The translations under genes were made by a program, and so were the position numbers. This document shows, one piece after another, positions 10,732 to 21,340 of a DNA stretch of 64,000 bases. The stretch spans positions 558,001 to 622,000 of the forward strand of contig SDUX01000004.1 in the NCBI GenBank assembly GCA_008729055.1. The letters are read 5' to 3'. The notes beneath the pieces were generated by a model. It was not told the DNA's origin, did not search any database, and saw only the letters and a list, made by a program, of their open reading frames with translations. The stretch comes from Pyropia haitanensis. Lineage: Eukaryota; Rhodophyta; Bangiophyceae; Bangiales; Bangiaceae. How positions within the stretch are numbered: position 1 is the stretch's first letter; each line of letters begins with the position of its first letter.

Positions 10732-11796
10732 AAAAAGTTGATCTTTTCGAAAATCTGAGTTCGCCATTCGATCCGCCGACCCCGATTACATACCCCTACG
10801 GTCTCGCTTTTCACCCCAGCGCAGTGGTGTCAAACGCGCGATCGTCCGAGGATCAAAATTTCGCCGTCTGGGCGTGCTAACGGCCGTGCAAGGGGTCGAA
10901 AACCCCCCTCCCAGGGGTCTCTGGCCTCGATTTTTTGGCACGCCGACGCACGGCGCCGTACACTTTTCAGGCATGAGTTCCGGTGCACTTTTTTTTCCCA
11001 GCCGCCGTACGAGGACCCTGAAGCATGTCTACATCCTGCAGTATGTCACCGGAACCCGTGCTCGTCGTCCTCAGTCGCTACAACGTCAACAAAATGCACG
11101 TCGTCGTGCATCGCGTGCAATGCCTTGGCACGGGCTATGCACGGAGTGCACGCGGCAGCGCACGCCGTTGCAAGGAGCAGTGCACACCGACGCACGCCGG
11201 GCCGCGATCGACTCCCGTTGCAACCCAATCGGCAGTAGTTGGGCGACCCCAAAGGACGCCCTCCCTCTCAGAAATCCTGCCTCATTGCGCCGGACGGCGA
11301 CGGTTTCGAGGATAGCGCCAATGACCTTGCCTCATGGTCCAGCGCAGTACACAGGCCACCCACACTTGTTGAATTGGGCCATAGTAAATCATCTGGCAGC
11401 CTGAGAGGCCGTGCACAGCTGTGTGCCAAGGCGTGCACTCTGGCGTGCACTGAGTGCAACGAGCCGTGCATCGAGTGAAATTTTTCGTGCTAAGGTTGCA
11501 CGCGGCGTGCAATCGTGCTCGCCCCCCCCCCCCTCTCACAAGCCCCGTCAGGGGCTATGCACGCCGTTGCACGTTGTCCCGGCGTTCGCGGGTTTGACAC
11601 CACTGCGCAGACACCCCCTTGCGCGGGGGCCACACTTTGCCATACCGTGCGCTTTGCGCATCCGCGCGCCGGCAGGGGACACCCGCTGGTGGGTGTCCCC
11701 ACCCCCAGCAGCCCCGCCACAGCATCCCCCCACCACCCCCGCCCGCCCCCCGTTGCAAAAAAAAAAAAGCGTCGCCCTCCCCGCCCCCGCCACGCG
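10732..11796. other. Boundary region after the LSU break, no gene seen
   Basis: The sequence changes from rDNA to unrelated DNA at 10732. It holds many 'gtgcac/tgcac/cgtgca' words and an inverted repeat (separate entry), and ends in C-rich sequence before the gamma-CA-like gene. No group I intron core, tRNA or convincing ORF was found. Confidence 0.6.
10819..11608. repeat. Inverted-repeat-bounded segment (possible foldback/MITE-like element)
   Basis: 'gcgcagtggtgtcaaac' at about 10820-10836 recurs as its exact reverse complement 'gtttgacaccactgcgc' at about 11592-11608; similarity continues a further 12 bases inward ('gcgcgatcgtcc' against 'ccgcgaacgccg'). The roughly 790-bp interior has no ORF of note but is dense in 'gtgcac' and 'cgtgca' words in both orientations. 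This could be a non-autonomous element sitting at the rDNA boundary. No target-site duplication was recognised, so the call is tentative. Confidence 0.4.
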
Positions 11797-12669
11797 TCAG
11801 GCACTCCCCCGTTCCGCCTCCCAATAGACGGTCCCGGTGGGTAGGAACTCGGCCGCGTATCTTGCCGCCACCTTGACATTCTCCAACGCGTTCTTGCCAA
11901 ACGCGTCCTTCTCATCGCCGTCCAGGTCGCGGAGCTTGACGGCGGGGACCCCCCCCCAGGCCTCCCCCGGTGGCACCACCGTCCCCGCCGCCACGACGCT
12001 GCCCGGCTCGACCAGGGACTGGCGGCCAATGACCGCGCCCGGCTCAATGACCGTGTTGGCGCCAATGGCGTTCTCCCCCTCCAGCGTACAGCCGGTGAGC
12101 ACGCAGTTGGGCGCCACGTCCACATAGTCGCCCACAAACAGGGCGGGCTCCATGGCCAGGCCCGCCGCCACCGCGTCCGTCGCGGACAGCCTGTCGGCGT
12201 CGGCAGCACCGCCCTCCCCCGTGCCTGGCCCCTCTGCCGACAGCACGCAGTTGTCGCCAATGATCGTAAACGCGCCAATGCGGAGGTAGGCCAGATCCCC
12301 CCGCACCACCGCCCCGTTCATCACCGCCGACTGGTCATTGACGACGACCGAGCCAATGACGCTCGCCGACGGCGCCACGTACGCGTTGGGTTGCACAAAC
12401 GGCACGATCGTGTTCTCATCGAGCGCCAGCAGCGATCGATGGTTGGGCGTCCGCGACGGCGGCGCGACGACCACGTCGGCCGGCGGGGAGGGGGTGGCCA
12501 CGGAGCTGGCGGCACAGCAGGTCGGTGCCGCGGAGGGATACGCGGCGGCTTTCGAACGGGTGAGGGGGGGGAGGGAGCCAGCCACGCCTGCCGGGGGGGC
12601 ACCCCGCCGCAGGGCGCCCGTCACGCCGGCGCGGACGCTGGCGGCACGGGCCAGGCCGGTGCGCAGCAT
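11797..12669 (-). CDS. Gamma-carbonic anhydrase-like protein (mitochondrial complex I subunit, gamma-CAL type)
   Basis: 290 residues. Residues 1-30 ('MLRTGLARAASVRAG..') resemble a mitochondrial presequence, so the ATG at 12669 is preferred over an in-frame upstream extension. From about residue 85 there are left-handed beta-helix hexapeptide repeats ('VAPSASVIGSVVV', 'GAVVRGDLAYLRIG', 'IGANTVIEPGAVIGRQSLVE'), then 'PPGEAWGGVPAVKLR' and a C-terminal helix ending 'EFLPTGTVYWEAER'. That ending matches plant gamma-CA-like subunits of respiratory complex I. The three zinc-binding histidines of active gamma-CAs are not seen: 'DNCVLSAE' and 'VAPNCVLTG' stand where His-containing segments are expected, so it is probably structural. 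An insert at about 144-177 (Gly/Ala/Asp-rich) is unusual. No intron is needed. Confidence 0.85.
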   Translation of the reverse strand: MLRTGLARAASVRAGVTGALRRGAPPAGVAGSLPPLTRSKAAAYPSAAPTCCAASSVATPSPPADVVVAPPSRTPNHRSLLALDENTIVPFVQPNAYVAPSASVIGSVVVNDQSAVMNGAVVRGDLAYLRIGAFTIIGDNCVLSAEGPGTGEGGAADADRLSATDAVAAGLAMEPALFVGDYVDVAPNCVLTGCTLEGENAIGANTVIEPGAVIGRQSLVEPGSVVAAGTVVPPGEAWGGVPAVKLRDLDGDEKDAFGKNALENVKVAARYAAEFLPTGTVYWEAERGSA

Positions 12670-15068
12670 CGTAGCAGAGGCGATCACAGCAACAAAGGCA
12701 AGAAGAAGAAGAGCGTGAAGTGGAGACAAAAGTCGGAGGCAAGGGGACGGGAGAGAGCGTGGGCGGCGGGACGCGGCGCCGACGGCGGCGCTCAAGGGGA
12801 TCGGGCGCGCCCGGCCACGACAAGGGTCGGGCGCCGAAGGGCACGCGGGACGATGCGGACGCTGCCGGTCTCGGCGATCGCACTCCGGGCGAGACAGAAA
12901 GCAACGTGTCAATCGATGGAGAACATGGAATTCTTCCTCCGTCGCATGTTCCGCCATCTTCAGGAATCAACAGTAAGTAGGCCTCACAGTGAACGACTTT
13001 ATGAGCAGTTGCAAATCTCCTGGCAAAGGTCTCTGTTCGACACACGGCGCGCCATTTGGTCTTTTTCATCACTGAGTTGGAAATTTTATAGATTTTTTTT
13101 TATCTGGCGAGTGTCGCTTGAGAGGGCGTGGCCGACACGTGCGTGACCGCGGCGCTCTCCGTCGGGCCGACGAGAGATCTCCCACGCCCCTTGGCCGGGC
13201 CAACTGCTCGTGGTCGTGTCGGTTGAACACCCCCCCCCCCCCCCCCCCCCCACCCTCCGACGCCTCTCGATCTGTGGTGGACGTTCGTCTGCCGCACTGG
13301 CCAGTGCCATCACACCCCCCCCCCGCCCCCCCCTTCCAAGGCGTTCCCCACCGACGCTGCCGCGCCGCCCCCGCCACGACGGCCGGCCGTCCAATCGCCG
13401 CCGCGGCGACAGCCGCGGCGGAGACGCCACCCCCACGGCCACCCGCGGTCGCGCGGCGGGGGGGACACGGCGGGGCGGGCCAGTCTCTCCCCCGCACCCC
13501 CCCCCCCCACCTCACCCCCCCCCCGCTCCGCCCGCCCCTCCCCGTCACCATCGTGACCCCGGCTGGGGTGCCTCCTCCGCGCCTACCCCACCGCCGCGTG
13601 TGCAGCAGCCTCGTGGCGGCGCGCTCCCCCCGTGGCCGGCACGGACGTTGCCTCGTTGGGCGCCGGCGCGTGTCTGTAGGCACGGCCGGCGCGTGTGGCA
13701 GGCGGTGCGGGGGGGACTGGAACGCGTCTGTGGAAAGCGGTGGGTGGGGGGGTGTGGGCGGCGGCGGCCGCCGCCGACACCCCCCCCCTTCCAGCCACAC
13801 CCTGCCAGTGACCGCCGCGGCGCCGCGGCGGCGGCCACCCCGACCCGCCGCGCGCGGCGGCGGCGGCGGCCGCTGCCGGCCCGCCCGCCGCGGCGGCCGT
13901 GCGCGCCACGGCGGGCCACCAGCAGACGCGACCGCCGACGGGCGGCCGCCACGCGGCGGTCATACCCCCCCCCACACCCGCACCCCCCCCCCCCCACCTT
14001 CCCCCCTTTCCCCCCCGCGCCGCCACTGCCTGCTTGCCGCCGCCGCGACCCGCCAGTCCCCCACAGACGACCCCCGGGAGCACCCACCCCCTGCGCGCTC
14101 CGCCCGCCGCCGCCACGGGGGCCACCACCCGTCCACACCCCACCCACGCGCGAGTGGCGCGGGCATTGCCGCCATTCCCACCCCCCGACGGGGGGGGGGG
14201 GATCCACTCGACGGTTGGCGTCGCGGAGGGGGCAGGGGGGGTGGGGGGGGGGGGGGGGGGGAGGGTGCGCCTGCGTGCCGGGTGTGGGGCGGGTGACCCT
14301 CGCGGTGTGGCGGCGGCGACGGCGGTGGTCGCGGCGGCTGCGGTGGTGGCCGCGACAAACGTTGGGGGTGGGTGGCCGGGATCAATGGCGTGCCGGCCAC
14401 AAGGGGGGGGGGGGGGGAACGGCGCCGGCCGGGCGGCGGCCAACGGCGGCGCTACAACGACCGCCCCCCCCCCCCCCCCCCCCCCCACCCCAGCCGACGG
14501 CTGTTTTCGTGGTGCGCGCTTGTCTTACCGCCGGCTCGCGTGGGTGCACGCGCACAGCCCCCCCCCCCCCCCCCCCCGCCCCCCCCCCCCCAGCGCATCC
14601 GCGTCACCCCCAGCGGCGGGCGCCGACGCGGCGCCGACGGCGGCCGGGATCCGCTGGCGCGGGCGGCAAGAGCAGCCGCCGCGCGGCGGCAGGCTCTGCA
14701 GCGGCAGCGGCAGCGGCTGCGGCGGCGGCGGGGCCCCCTTCGCCCCAGCGTTCACCGCCACGATTGATGGCGGTGGCGGCCACCGCGGCGCGCCGCCGCG
14801 GCCGGCCGCTCACACCCGCGGCGGCGAGCGGCGGCCGTGCGCAGCGCCGCGGCCGCGGCTTGGGCGGCAGGCTGGCGGATGGCCAACCGGGTTGGTGGGG
14901 GGGGGGGGGGGGGGGTGGGGGAGGGGGCGGGGGTAGGGACCCACCCCCTCCACCCCCCCCCCCCCCCCCCACACCCCCCACCCGCGCCGTACGCCACGCC
15001 ACTGGCGCACGCTGCACCCGCAGCGGGGCTGGCGCCGCCTCTCCCCCCCCCCCCCCTTGCCACTCGGC

Positions 15069-15101
<33 letters not shown>

Positions 15102-15922
15102 ACCCCCCCCCCTCCACCCCCCACCCCCCCCCCTCCACCCCACGGCGCTCCCCCCTCCGCCCACCCCGCCACGCCCACACACCGACGTGGCACGCCACCG
15201 CGCCACCCCCCCCCCCCCCCCCCCCCCGCGTGCGCCGCCAGCCGCGGCACGCCCGCCGCGCCGCTCCCCCCCCCCCCCCCCGCCGCTGCCGCCGCGCGCG
15301 TGCGGTCGCGCGGCGGCCGGCGGCGGGGGTGGCGCCGACGCGGCGGCGGCGGCGGCCGCTGCCGCCGCGGCGGCCGCCGCCGCCGCCGGCAGCGGCGGCC
15401 TAGCTACTCCCCCCCGCCTCCCCCCTCCGTCACTCCCACACACACACACACACACCCCCCCCCCCCCCGTGCGTGCCCCCCCCCCCCCCCCCCCCCCTCT
15501 GTGCCGTCGGCGCACGCCCGCCCCCACCGCCGCCGCCGCGGCGCCGCCGCGGCCCTTTTTTTTTTTTTTGTCTGTGGCGCCACCGCCGCCGCCGCGGCTG
15601 CCGGCCGCCGCGGCGGCACACGCCGCGGCGCCACCGCGGCTCGCGCGGCCGCCGCGGCGGCGGCTGCCGCCGGCGGTCGGCAGCCGGCCGGCCGCCGGCG
15701 GCGCGGCCGCGGCAGCCGGCCGCGGCGGCGTCGGTCGGCCGGCGGCGCGTCGCGGCGGCCGGCACCGGCCGCCCCCCCTGCCGCCGACAGCCGCCCGCGG
15801 CACGCGCGCGCGCGTCGCCGCCGCGGCGGCCGCGTCGGCGCCGCCGGCCGCGGCAGCCCCGCGCCGCCGCCCCGGCCGGCCGCGTCGCCATCCCCGCGCG
15901 TGGCTGCCTGCGGGTGCCGCTT

Positions 15923-15956
<34 letters not shown>

Positions 15957-16350
15957 TTGTGTGTTTGGCTCGCGGCGCCGCCTGCCGCCCCCCCCGCCGC
16001 CCGCTGCGCCCGCCGCGCCTCGCCCGCGCGGCGGCGGCGGCGGTCGTACCGGCCCGAGCCGCCCCCCTCCACGCGCGCGGGCGGCGGCGGCGGCGGCTCT
16101 GCCGCGTACGGCGCGGCAGCCAACCCCCCCCCCCTCCTCCCCCCCCCCCCTCCCTCCCAACGCACCCCCCCCCCCTGCTTCCCCCTCCCGTTTCCTTTTT
16201 TTTTTTCCACTGCCGCTTCCTACCGGTGCGGTGTTGCCTCCCGCGGCGTGCCGCCGGCGGCGCCGCGGGCGGCGGCGGCCGCCGCCGAGCCGCGTGGGCG
16301 GCGGCGGCGGGCGGCCGCGGGCGCGGGCGTGGGCGCGGGCGCGGGCGCGC

Positions 16351-16395
<45 letters not shown>

Positions 16396-16429
16396 GGGCA
16401 CCCCCCCCTCCCCCCCCGAGGCCGGGGGA

Positions 16430-16461
<32 letters not shown>

Positions 16462-16528
16462 TGCCGCCGCCGCCGCTGCCGCCGCTGCCGCCGCTGCCGC
16501 CGCTGCCGCTGCCGCTGCCGCCGCCGCC
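12670..16528. repeat. Low-complexity GC block upstream of the NADPH oxidase gene
   Basis: From about 13.2 kb the + strand is dominated by C runs of 10-20 bases, CCG/CGG arrays, a (gggcgc)n tract at about 16321-16394, a CA microsatellite near 15437-15453 and a long T run near 15925-15954. Long frames of Pro/Arg/Ala or Gly/Ala exist on both strands but vanish into homopolymers and have no protein-like composition. I see no gene here. The block ends in GCC repeats directly abutting the oxidase start codon. 12670-13100 is more ordinary sequence and may hold the upstream region of the gamma-CA-like gene. Confidence 0.7.
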
Positions 16529-17311
16529 ATGGCGGCCCGCCACCGGCTAGCGTCGGCCGTGTCGCGCGTCGAGTCGCTGCTGTCGGCGCACGCGTTTGTG
16601 CTGACCTTCCTCCTCCTGTACGCGCTCGCCAATGGGATCCTCTTCTTTGCCGCCGCCACCCCCGAGCGCCGCCTCCACCCCGCCGACACGGCGCACGCGT
16701 GGGTGATGCCCGTCGCCCGCGGCGCGGGCAACGTGCTCAACCTCAACGCTTTCCTCATCCTGCTCCTCGCCGCGCGGGCGACGCTCACCGCCGCCCGCGC
16801 GACGCCGCTCAATATGGTCGTGCCGTTTGACAAGGCCATGCCCGCCGGCCACACCGCCGTGGCGTACGTGCTGCTCGCCGCGGGCGCGGTGCACGTGGGC
16901 GCCCACGTCGTTGCCTACTCCCTCCGCGCCGACTGGACGGGCGGCTTTACGGGCCGCGTGTCGCTGATGGTGAGCGGCGTCGGCCTGGTGGGCGTCCTCG
17001 CTTTCATCCGTGGGACGAGCCTCCGCGCCGTCCGCGCGCGGCACTTTGAGGTGTTTTACTGGGCGCACGCGGGGGGGGGGGTGGCGTTTTTTGCGCTCCT
17101 CGTCCTCCACGGCATGCACTATGGCAAGCCCCACACGGTCAAGTGGGTGGCCGTGTCGCTCGCCGTCTACGCCGTCGACCGGATCGTGCGGGCGGCGGGC
17201 ACGCAGCGGTGCAAGCTGCTCCTCTCCCGCGCGTCCGTGGGCGGGTCGGCCGCCGCGGCCGCCGCGGCCGCCGCGGGCCCGCGCGGCGGCGGCCGGCCGG
17301 GCGCGGGGGCG

Positions 17312-17344
<33 letters not shown>

Positions 17345-17661
17345 CGTGGCGGCGGCGACAGCATCCTGTGCCTCCGCTTCCCACGCGCGTTTGACTACGT
17401 GGCGGGCCAGTACGCGGAGCTGTGCGTGCCGGCGATCAGCCGCATCGAGTGGCACCCGTTTACGATCGCGTCGGCGCCGCACGAGTCGGAGATGGTCTTT
17501 TACATCAAGCGCAACGGGGACTGGACGGCCAAGCTGTACGACCTGTTTGCCAATGCTGGCGACGGCCGCTCTGCCGCCGCCGCTGCCACTGCGGCGGCCG
17601 CGGGGGACTCGGCGTCGCTGGGCGGCTCGGACGGCTCGTCGAGGATTTCGTTTCCCGTGCC

Positions 17662-17695
<34 letters not shown>

Positions 17696-18041
17696 AGCGA
17701 TGACATTGTGGTGCACCTGCGGGGCCCCCACGGGTCGCCCGCGCAGCACGTTGGCCAGTTTTCGCACATTGTCCTCATTGGCGGCGGCGTCGGCGCGACG
17801 CCCTTTTGCTCGGTCGTCAAGGCCGCCCACCACTGGATGCTCAACTGGACGGCGCGCGGCGGCGCCGGCGGCGGGCCGCCGGGGGCGGGGGGGCTCGCCG
17901 ACCCGGCCGCGTCGCACAACACGAGCGCGCGGACGGTGGAGGGGGCGGCGCCGATGGGGGGCCTCGAGAACCGCCACTCGTCGTCGCTGACCAACATGAG
18001 GTTTGTCGGGGGGAGTGCCGTTGACGATGGGGGCGGGATGG

Positions 18042-18087
<46 letters not shown>

Positions 18088-18565
18088 AGGGGGGGGGGGG
18101 GGGGCGTTTTGGGCCTTGGTGAACGCACCGCCTCTGCCGTTGCCGCCGCCGCCGCGGGCCTCGTCACCCGCTCCCGCTCACGCTCGTCCGCAACGGGCCT
18201 GGGCGTGGGCGCCGGCACCGGCGCGCCCGGCAGCGCCCGCGTCTCGACCGACGCGGTCTGCGGCGGCGTCGGCATGAGCCCCGCCCTCTCCGCGCTGTCC
18301 ATCGCGTCGTCGTCGACGGCGGCGGTGATTACGGGCCTGGCGTCGTCGCCCGGGGTGACGCCCGCGGCCAAGCTCCGGCCCGTCTCGTCGACCGCCTCCC
18401 TCGCGGGCCTCCTCGACGAGGTGGACGGCTCCGCGCCGCCGTCGTTGGCCGCCGCCACCGCCCCGCCGCCGCCGCCGTCGCCAACGCCGCCGCTGTCGAC
18501 GCAGTCGGGGCTGACGCGCCGCGGCTCGGCCGGCGGCGCGGGCGCGTGGACGGACAGCAGCGCCG

Positions 18566-18599
<34 letters not shown>

Positions 18600-19532
18600 C
18601 GCGCTCGTCCGCGCCGCGTCGACGGGCGACGGCCCGGGCAGCAGCAGCGGCAGCGTCGTGGCGGGCGGGGCGGCGCTGTCCGCCGCGGACCGGCGGGTGT
18701 CGATGGCGGCCAGCCGGGCGGCGGTGGTGGAGGAGCTGATGAGCTTTGCGCGCGCCGAGGACGAGGGCGCCGCGCGCGTGTCGCTCGGCGACGCGGTGGG
18801 GGTGGACGTGGGGGGCGGGGGGGGCGACGGGCGCCCGCGCTCTTGGTCCACCACCCTCGCGGGGTCGTCGACGTCGCGGCTGGCGGCGGCGATGGGCGTG
18901 GACGGGGGCGCGGACGTTTGCAGCGGCGGCACGCTCGGCGGTGCGTTTGGCAGTGCCGGCGGCGGCTTTGGCAGCGCCATCACGCCGGTCAGCTCGCAGC
19001 TCGCCGCGCGCGTCCTCCAGCTGCGGGCGGCGGAAGAGGCGGCCGCAGCCGCCGACCCGGACGTGTGCGACGATGGCGTGGATGGCGCGATGGGCGGTGG
19101 CCCAGGCGGGGGGACGCCGGACACGGACAGCGACCTCAGCGCGGACATTGGGGAGGCCGACGACCCGCCCGCCGAGGCGGCAGCAGCGGCGCCCCGGGGG
19201 GTCACGCAAGGCGGGGGGGAGGATGGACGCCCCGCGGGGCGGCGGCGGCGGCGGTTGGCGGCCTTTGTGCGCGGCGGCGGCCTCGGCCTCGGCAGCAGTG
19301 GCGGCGGCAGCGGCGGCGGGCGGGACTCGGACGAGGAGTCTGCGCACACGTGCGGGTCGGATGGCAGCCTGGGGCGGGTGTTGGAAGACGCGACGCCGCT
19401 GCCGCCCTGGTACGGGGTGGCCCGCGGGGAGGGCGCCAACCACTTTATCCGCGCCCCCGGCACGGGCGTCAGCGCCGCGGCGACGGCCGGCGGCGGGATG
19501 GCGGAGAGTGCCGACGAGAGCAGCTTGGGCTA

Positions 19533-19565
<33 letters not shown>

Positions 19566-21279
19566 CGCGGCCGACGCGGACGACCGCACCAGCGACGGCA
19601 GCGAGGACAGCGGGGTGGACCTGGACGACATGGAGTCTGGGTCGATGGGCAGCCTCGGGCACCTGCTGCGGCACTCGGCGTTCCTCCACTCGAGCGCCGA
19701 GCAGCTGATTGGGCTGTCCTTTGGCTCCTCCGCCATGCTCCGCCACCTCCGCCGGCAGGGCGCGCGCGACCGCCGCCGCCGCCGCTCGTCGGCGGCGGGC
19801 GGCCTCGGCAGCCGCCGGCAGCAGAGCAGCACCCTGTCGGCGGGCGGCGGCAGCCTGCTCGGCAGCAGCCACTCCCTCGCGGGCGCCACGCCGTCGGCGC
19901 TCGCCGCCGCGGCGGGCGGCGCGGCGTCGCCGGGCGACCGCCACCGCCGCGGCGGCGGCTGGGATGGCGGCGGCGGTGGCGGCGGCGGCGGCCGCAGCGG
20001 CCGCCGTCGCCGCCGCGGCTCGCCGCGGCCGTGGTACGCGTGGTGCCGCCGCCCCCGGCTGTCCATGGCCACCCGCATTGGCGCGCTGCAGGCGCTGCAC
20101 TCGGTCACCGCGTCGATGCTGCTCGTGTGGCTGCTCATTGCGCGGTTTGCGCTCGTCGCGTTTGGCCGCGTCTTTGGCGCCTTCACCCCGCGCACCGCGG
20201 GGCTGGCCATGTACAGCCGGCCGGGGTGGGCGGCGGCGGACCTGGCGCTCGCCGCCGCCACCGCCGTCCCGCTGACCGTGTCGATCGGCCTCGAGTGGAC
20301 GACGCTCGGCGGCGTCGCGTACCTGTCGTCGCTCGGCGCGGTCGTTGACGCGGGGCTGCTGCTGCCGCTGGCGTGGCTGTCGGTCGGCGTTGCCGCCGCG
20401 GGCGCGGCGGGGGCGGGCGCGGGCGCGGGCGCCGCCGCGGCGGGCCTGCGGGTGGGGCTGCTGTGGCCGGGCGTCCTCGCGACGCTCGTCTACCGGCTCG
20501 TCCGCGTCATTGGCAGCCGCGTGCTGCTCGCGCAAAACGTGCGCGCGAGCCACTCGGACACGCGGTCGCTCGACTTTGTGTGGACGGCCCAGACGCAGGC
20601 CGACGACAGCTGGCTCGTGTCGGAGCTCCTCCCGCTGTGCCACTCGGGGACGGTGCGGCTGCACCGGTACATTACGCGGTCGGCGGCGGCGGTGGAGCCG
20701 TGGATGCTCGACTATGAGCGGATCCCGCTGCGGACCAACTATGGGCGGCCCGACTGGGACGAGGTGTTTGGGGGGATTGCGGAGCGGAGCAAGAGCGGCA
20801 CGACGGTGGGCATCTTTTTTTGTGGGCCCCACACCATGAGCGCGGCGGTGCAGGAGGCCGCCCGGGGGGCCATGACCGCGAGTATTGTCAAGGGGCTGCG
20901 GACGGGCGCGCTGGCGCGGGACCCGACGCGGGGGGGGGGTGGTGGCGGTGGCGGTGGCGGTGGCGGTGGCGGTGGCGGTGACGGTGGCGGTGGCGGCTGG
21001 GGGGCGGGCGCGGGCGGCCCCGGCGCGACGACCGCCTGGTCCGCCGCCGCGGGGTCGGTCAAGGCCTTCCTCCGCCGCGGCTTTCGGCGACCCGACGCGA
21101 CGGCGGCGGCCGCCACCGCCGCCACCGCCGCCGCCGCCACCACCGGCGGTGCCGCCGGCCGGGACGGCGGCGACGCGGACCGCGGGCGGCCAAAGCCCGA
21201 CGCGACCGGCACCGCCACGCTCAGCGACTCGTACGGCGCCAACGTGCGGTTTGCGTTTCGGGAAGAGAACTTTTCCTAG
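16529..21279 (+). CDS. NADPH oxidase, red-algal respiratory burst oxidase homologue (frame broken at a G run)
   Basis: Membrane flavocytochrome that moves electrons from NADPH through FAD and two hemes to O2, making superoxide. Residues 1-200 hold the ferric-reductase helices with paired heme histidines H108/H122 and H180/H194. 'HPFTIASAP' is the FAD motif and 'IGGGVGATPFCSVVK' the first NADPH motif. A long Gly/Ser/acidic linker (with an Asp run at about 19534-19563) follows, then four hydrophobic helices (about 20050-20530), then the rest of the NADPH domain ('VGIFFCGPHTMS') and the C-terminal 'FAFREENFS'. Four helices inside the NADPH domain are characteristic of red-algal Rboh. No EF-hands are seen at the N-terminus. 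The reading frame shifts by one base at a 16-G run (18089-18104), so the two halves (16529 to about 18100, and about 18105-21279) are in different frames. This is most likely a homopolymer length error, less likely a pseudogene. About 1,580 residues in all. Confidence 0.88.
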
Positions 21280-21288
21280 CGCGCCGCC

Positions 21289-21340
<52 letters not shown>

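Noticed and set aside
10732..11600. A fourth group I intron starting at the LSU break
   Set aside because: No P/Q/R/S core segments and no 3' LSU exon were found downstream.
13118..16830. Very long open frames (up to about 1,200 codons) rich in Pro, Arg and Ala
   Set aside because: They exist because stop codons are almost impossible in sequence made of C/G runs; frames are open on both strands and composition tracks the homopolymers, not a protein.
18178..20832. 884-codon minus-strand frame opposite the NADPH oxidase
   Set aside because: Mirror of the real + strand gene; Arg/Ala/His-rich with no domain, while the + strand carries ordered oxidase motifs.
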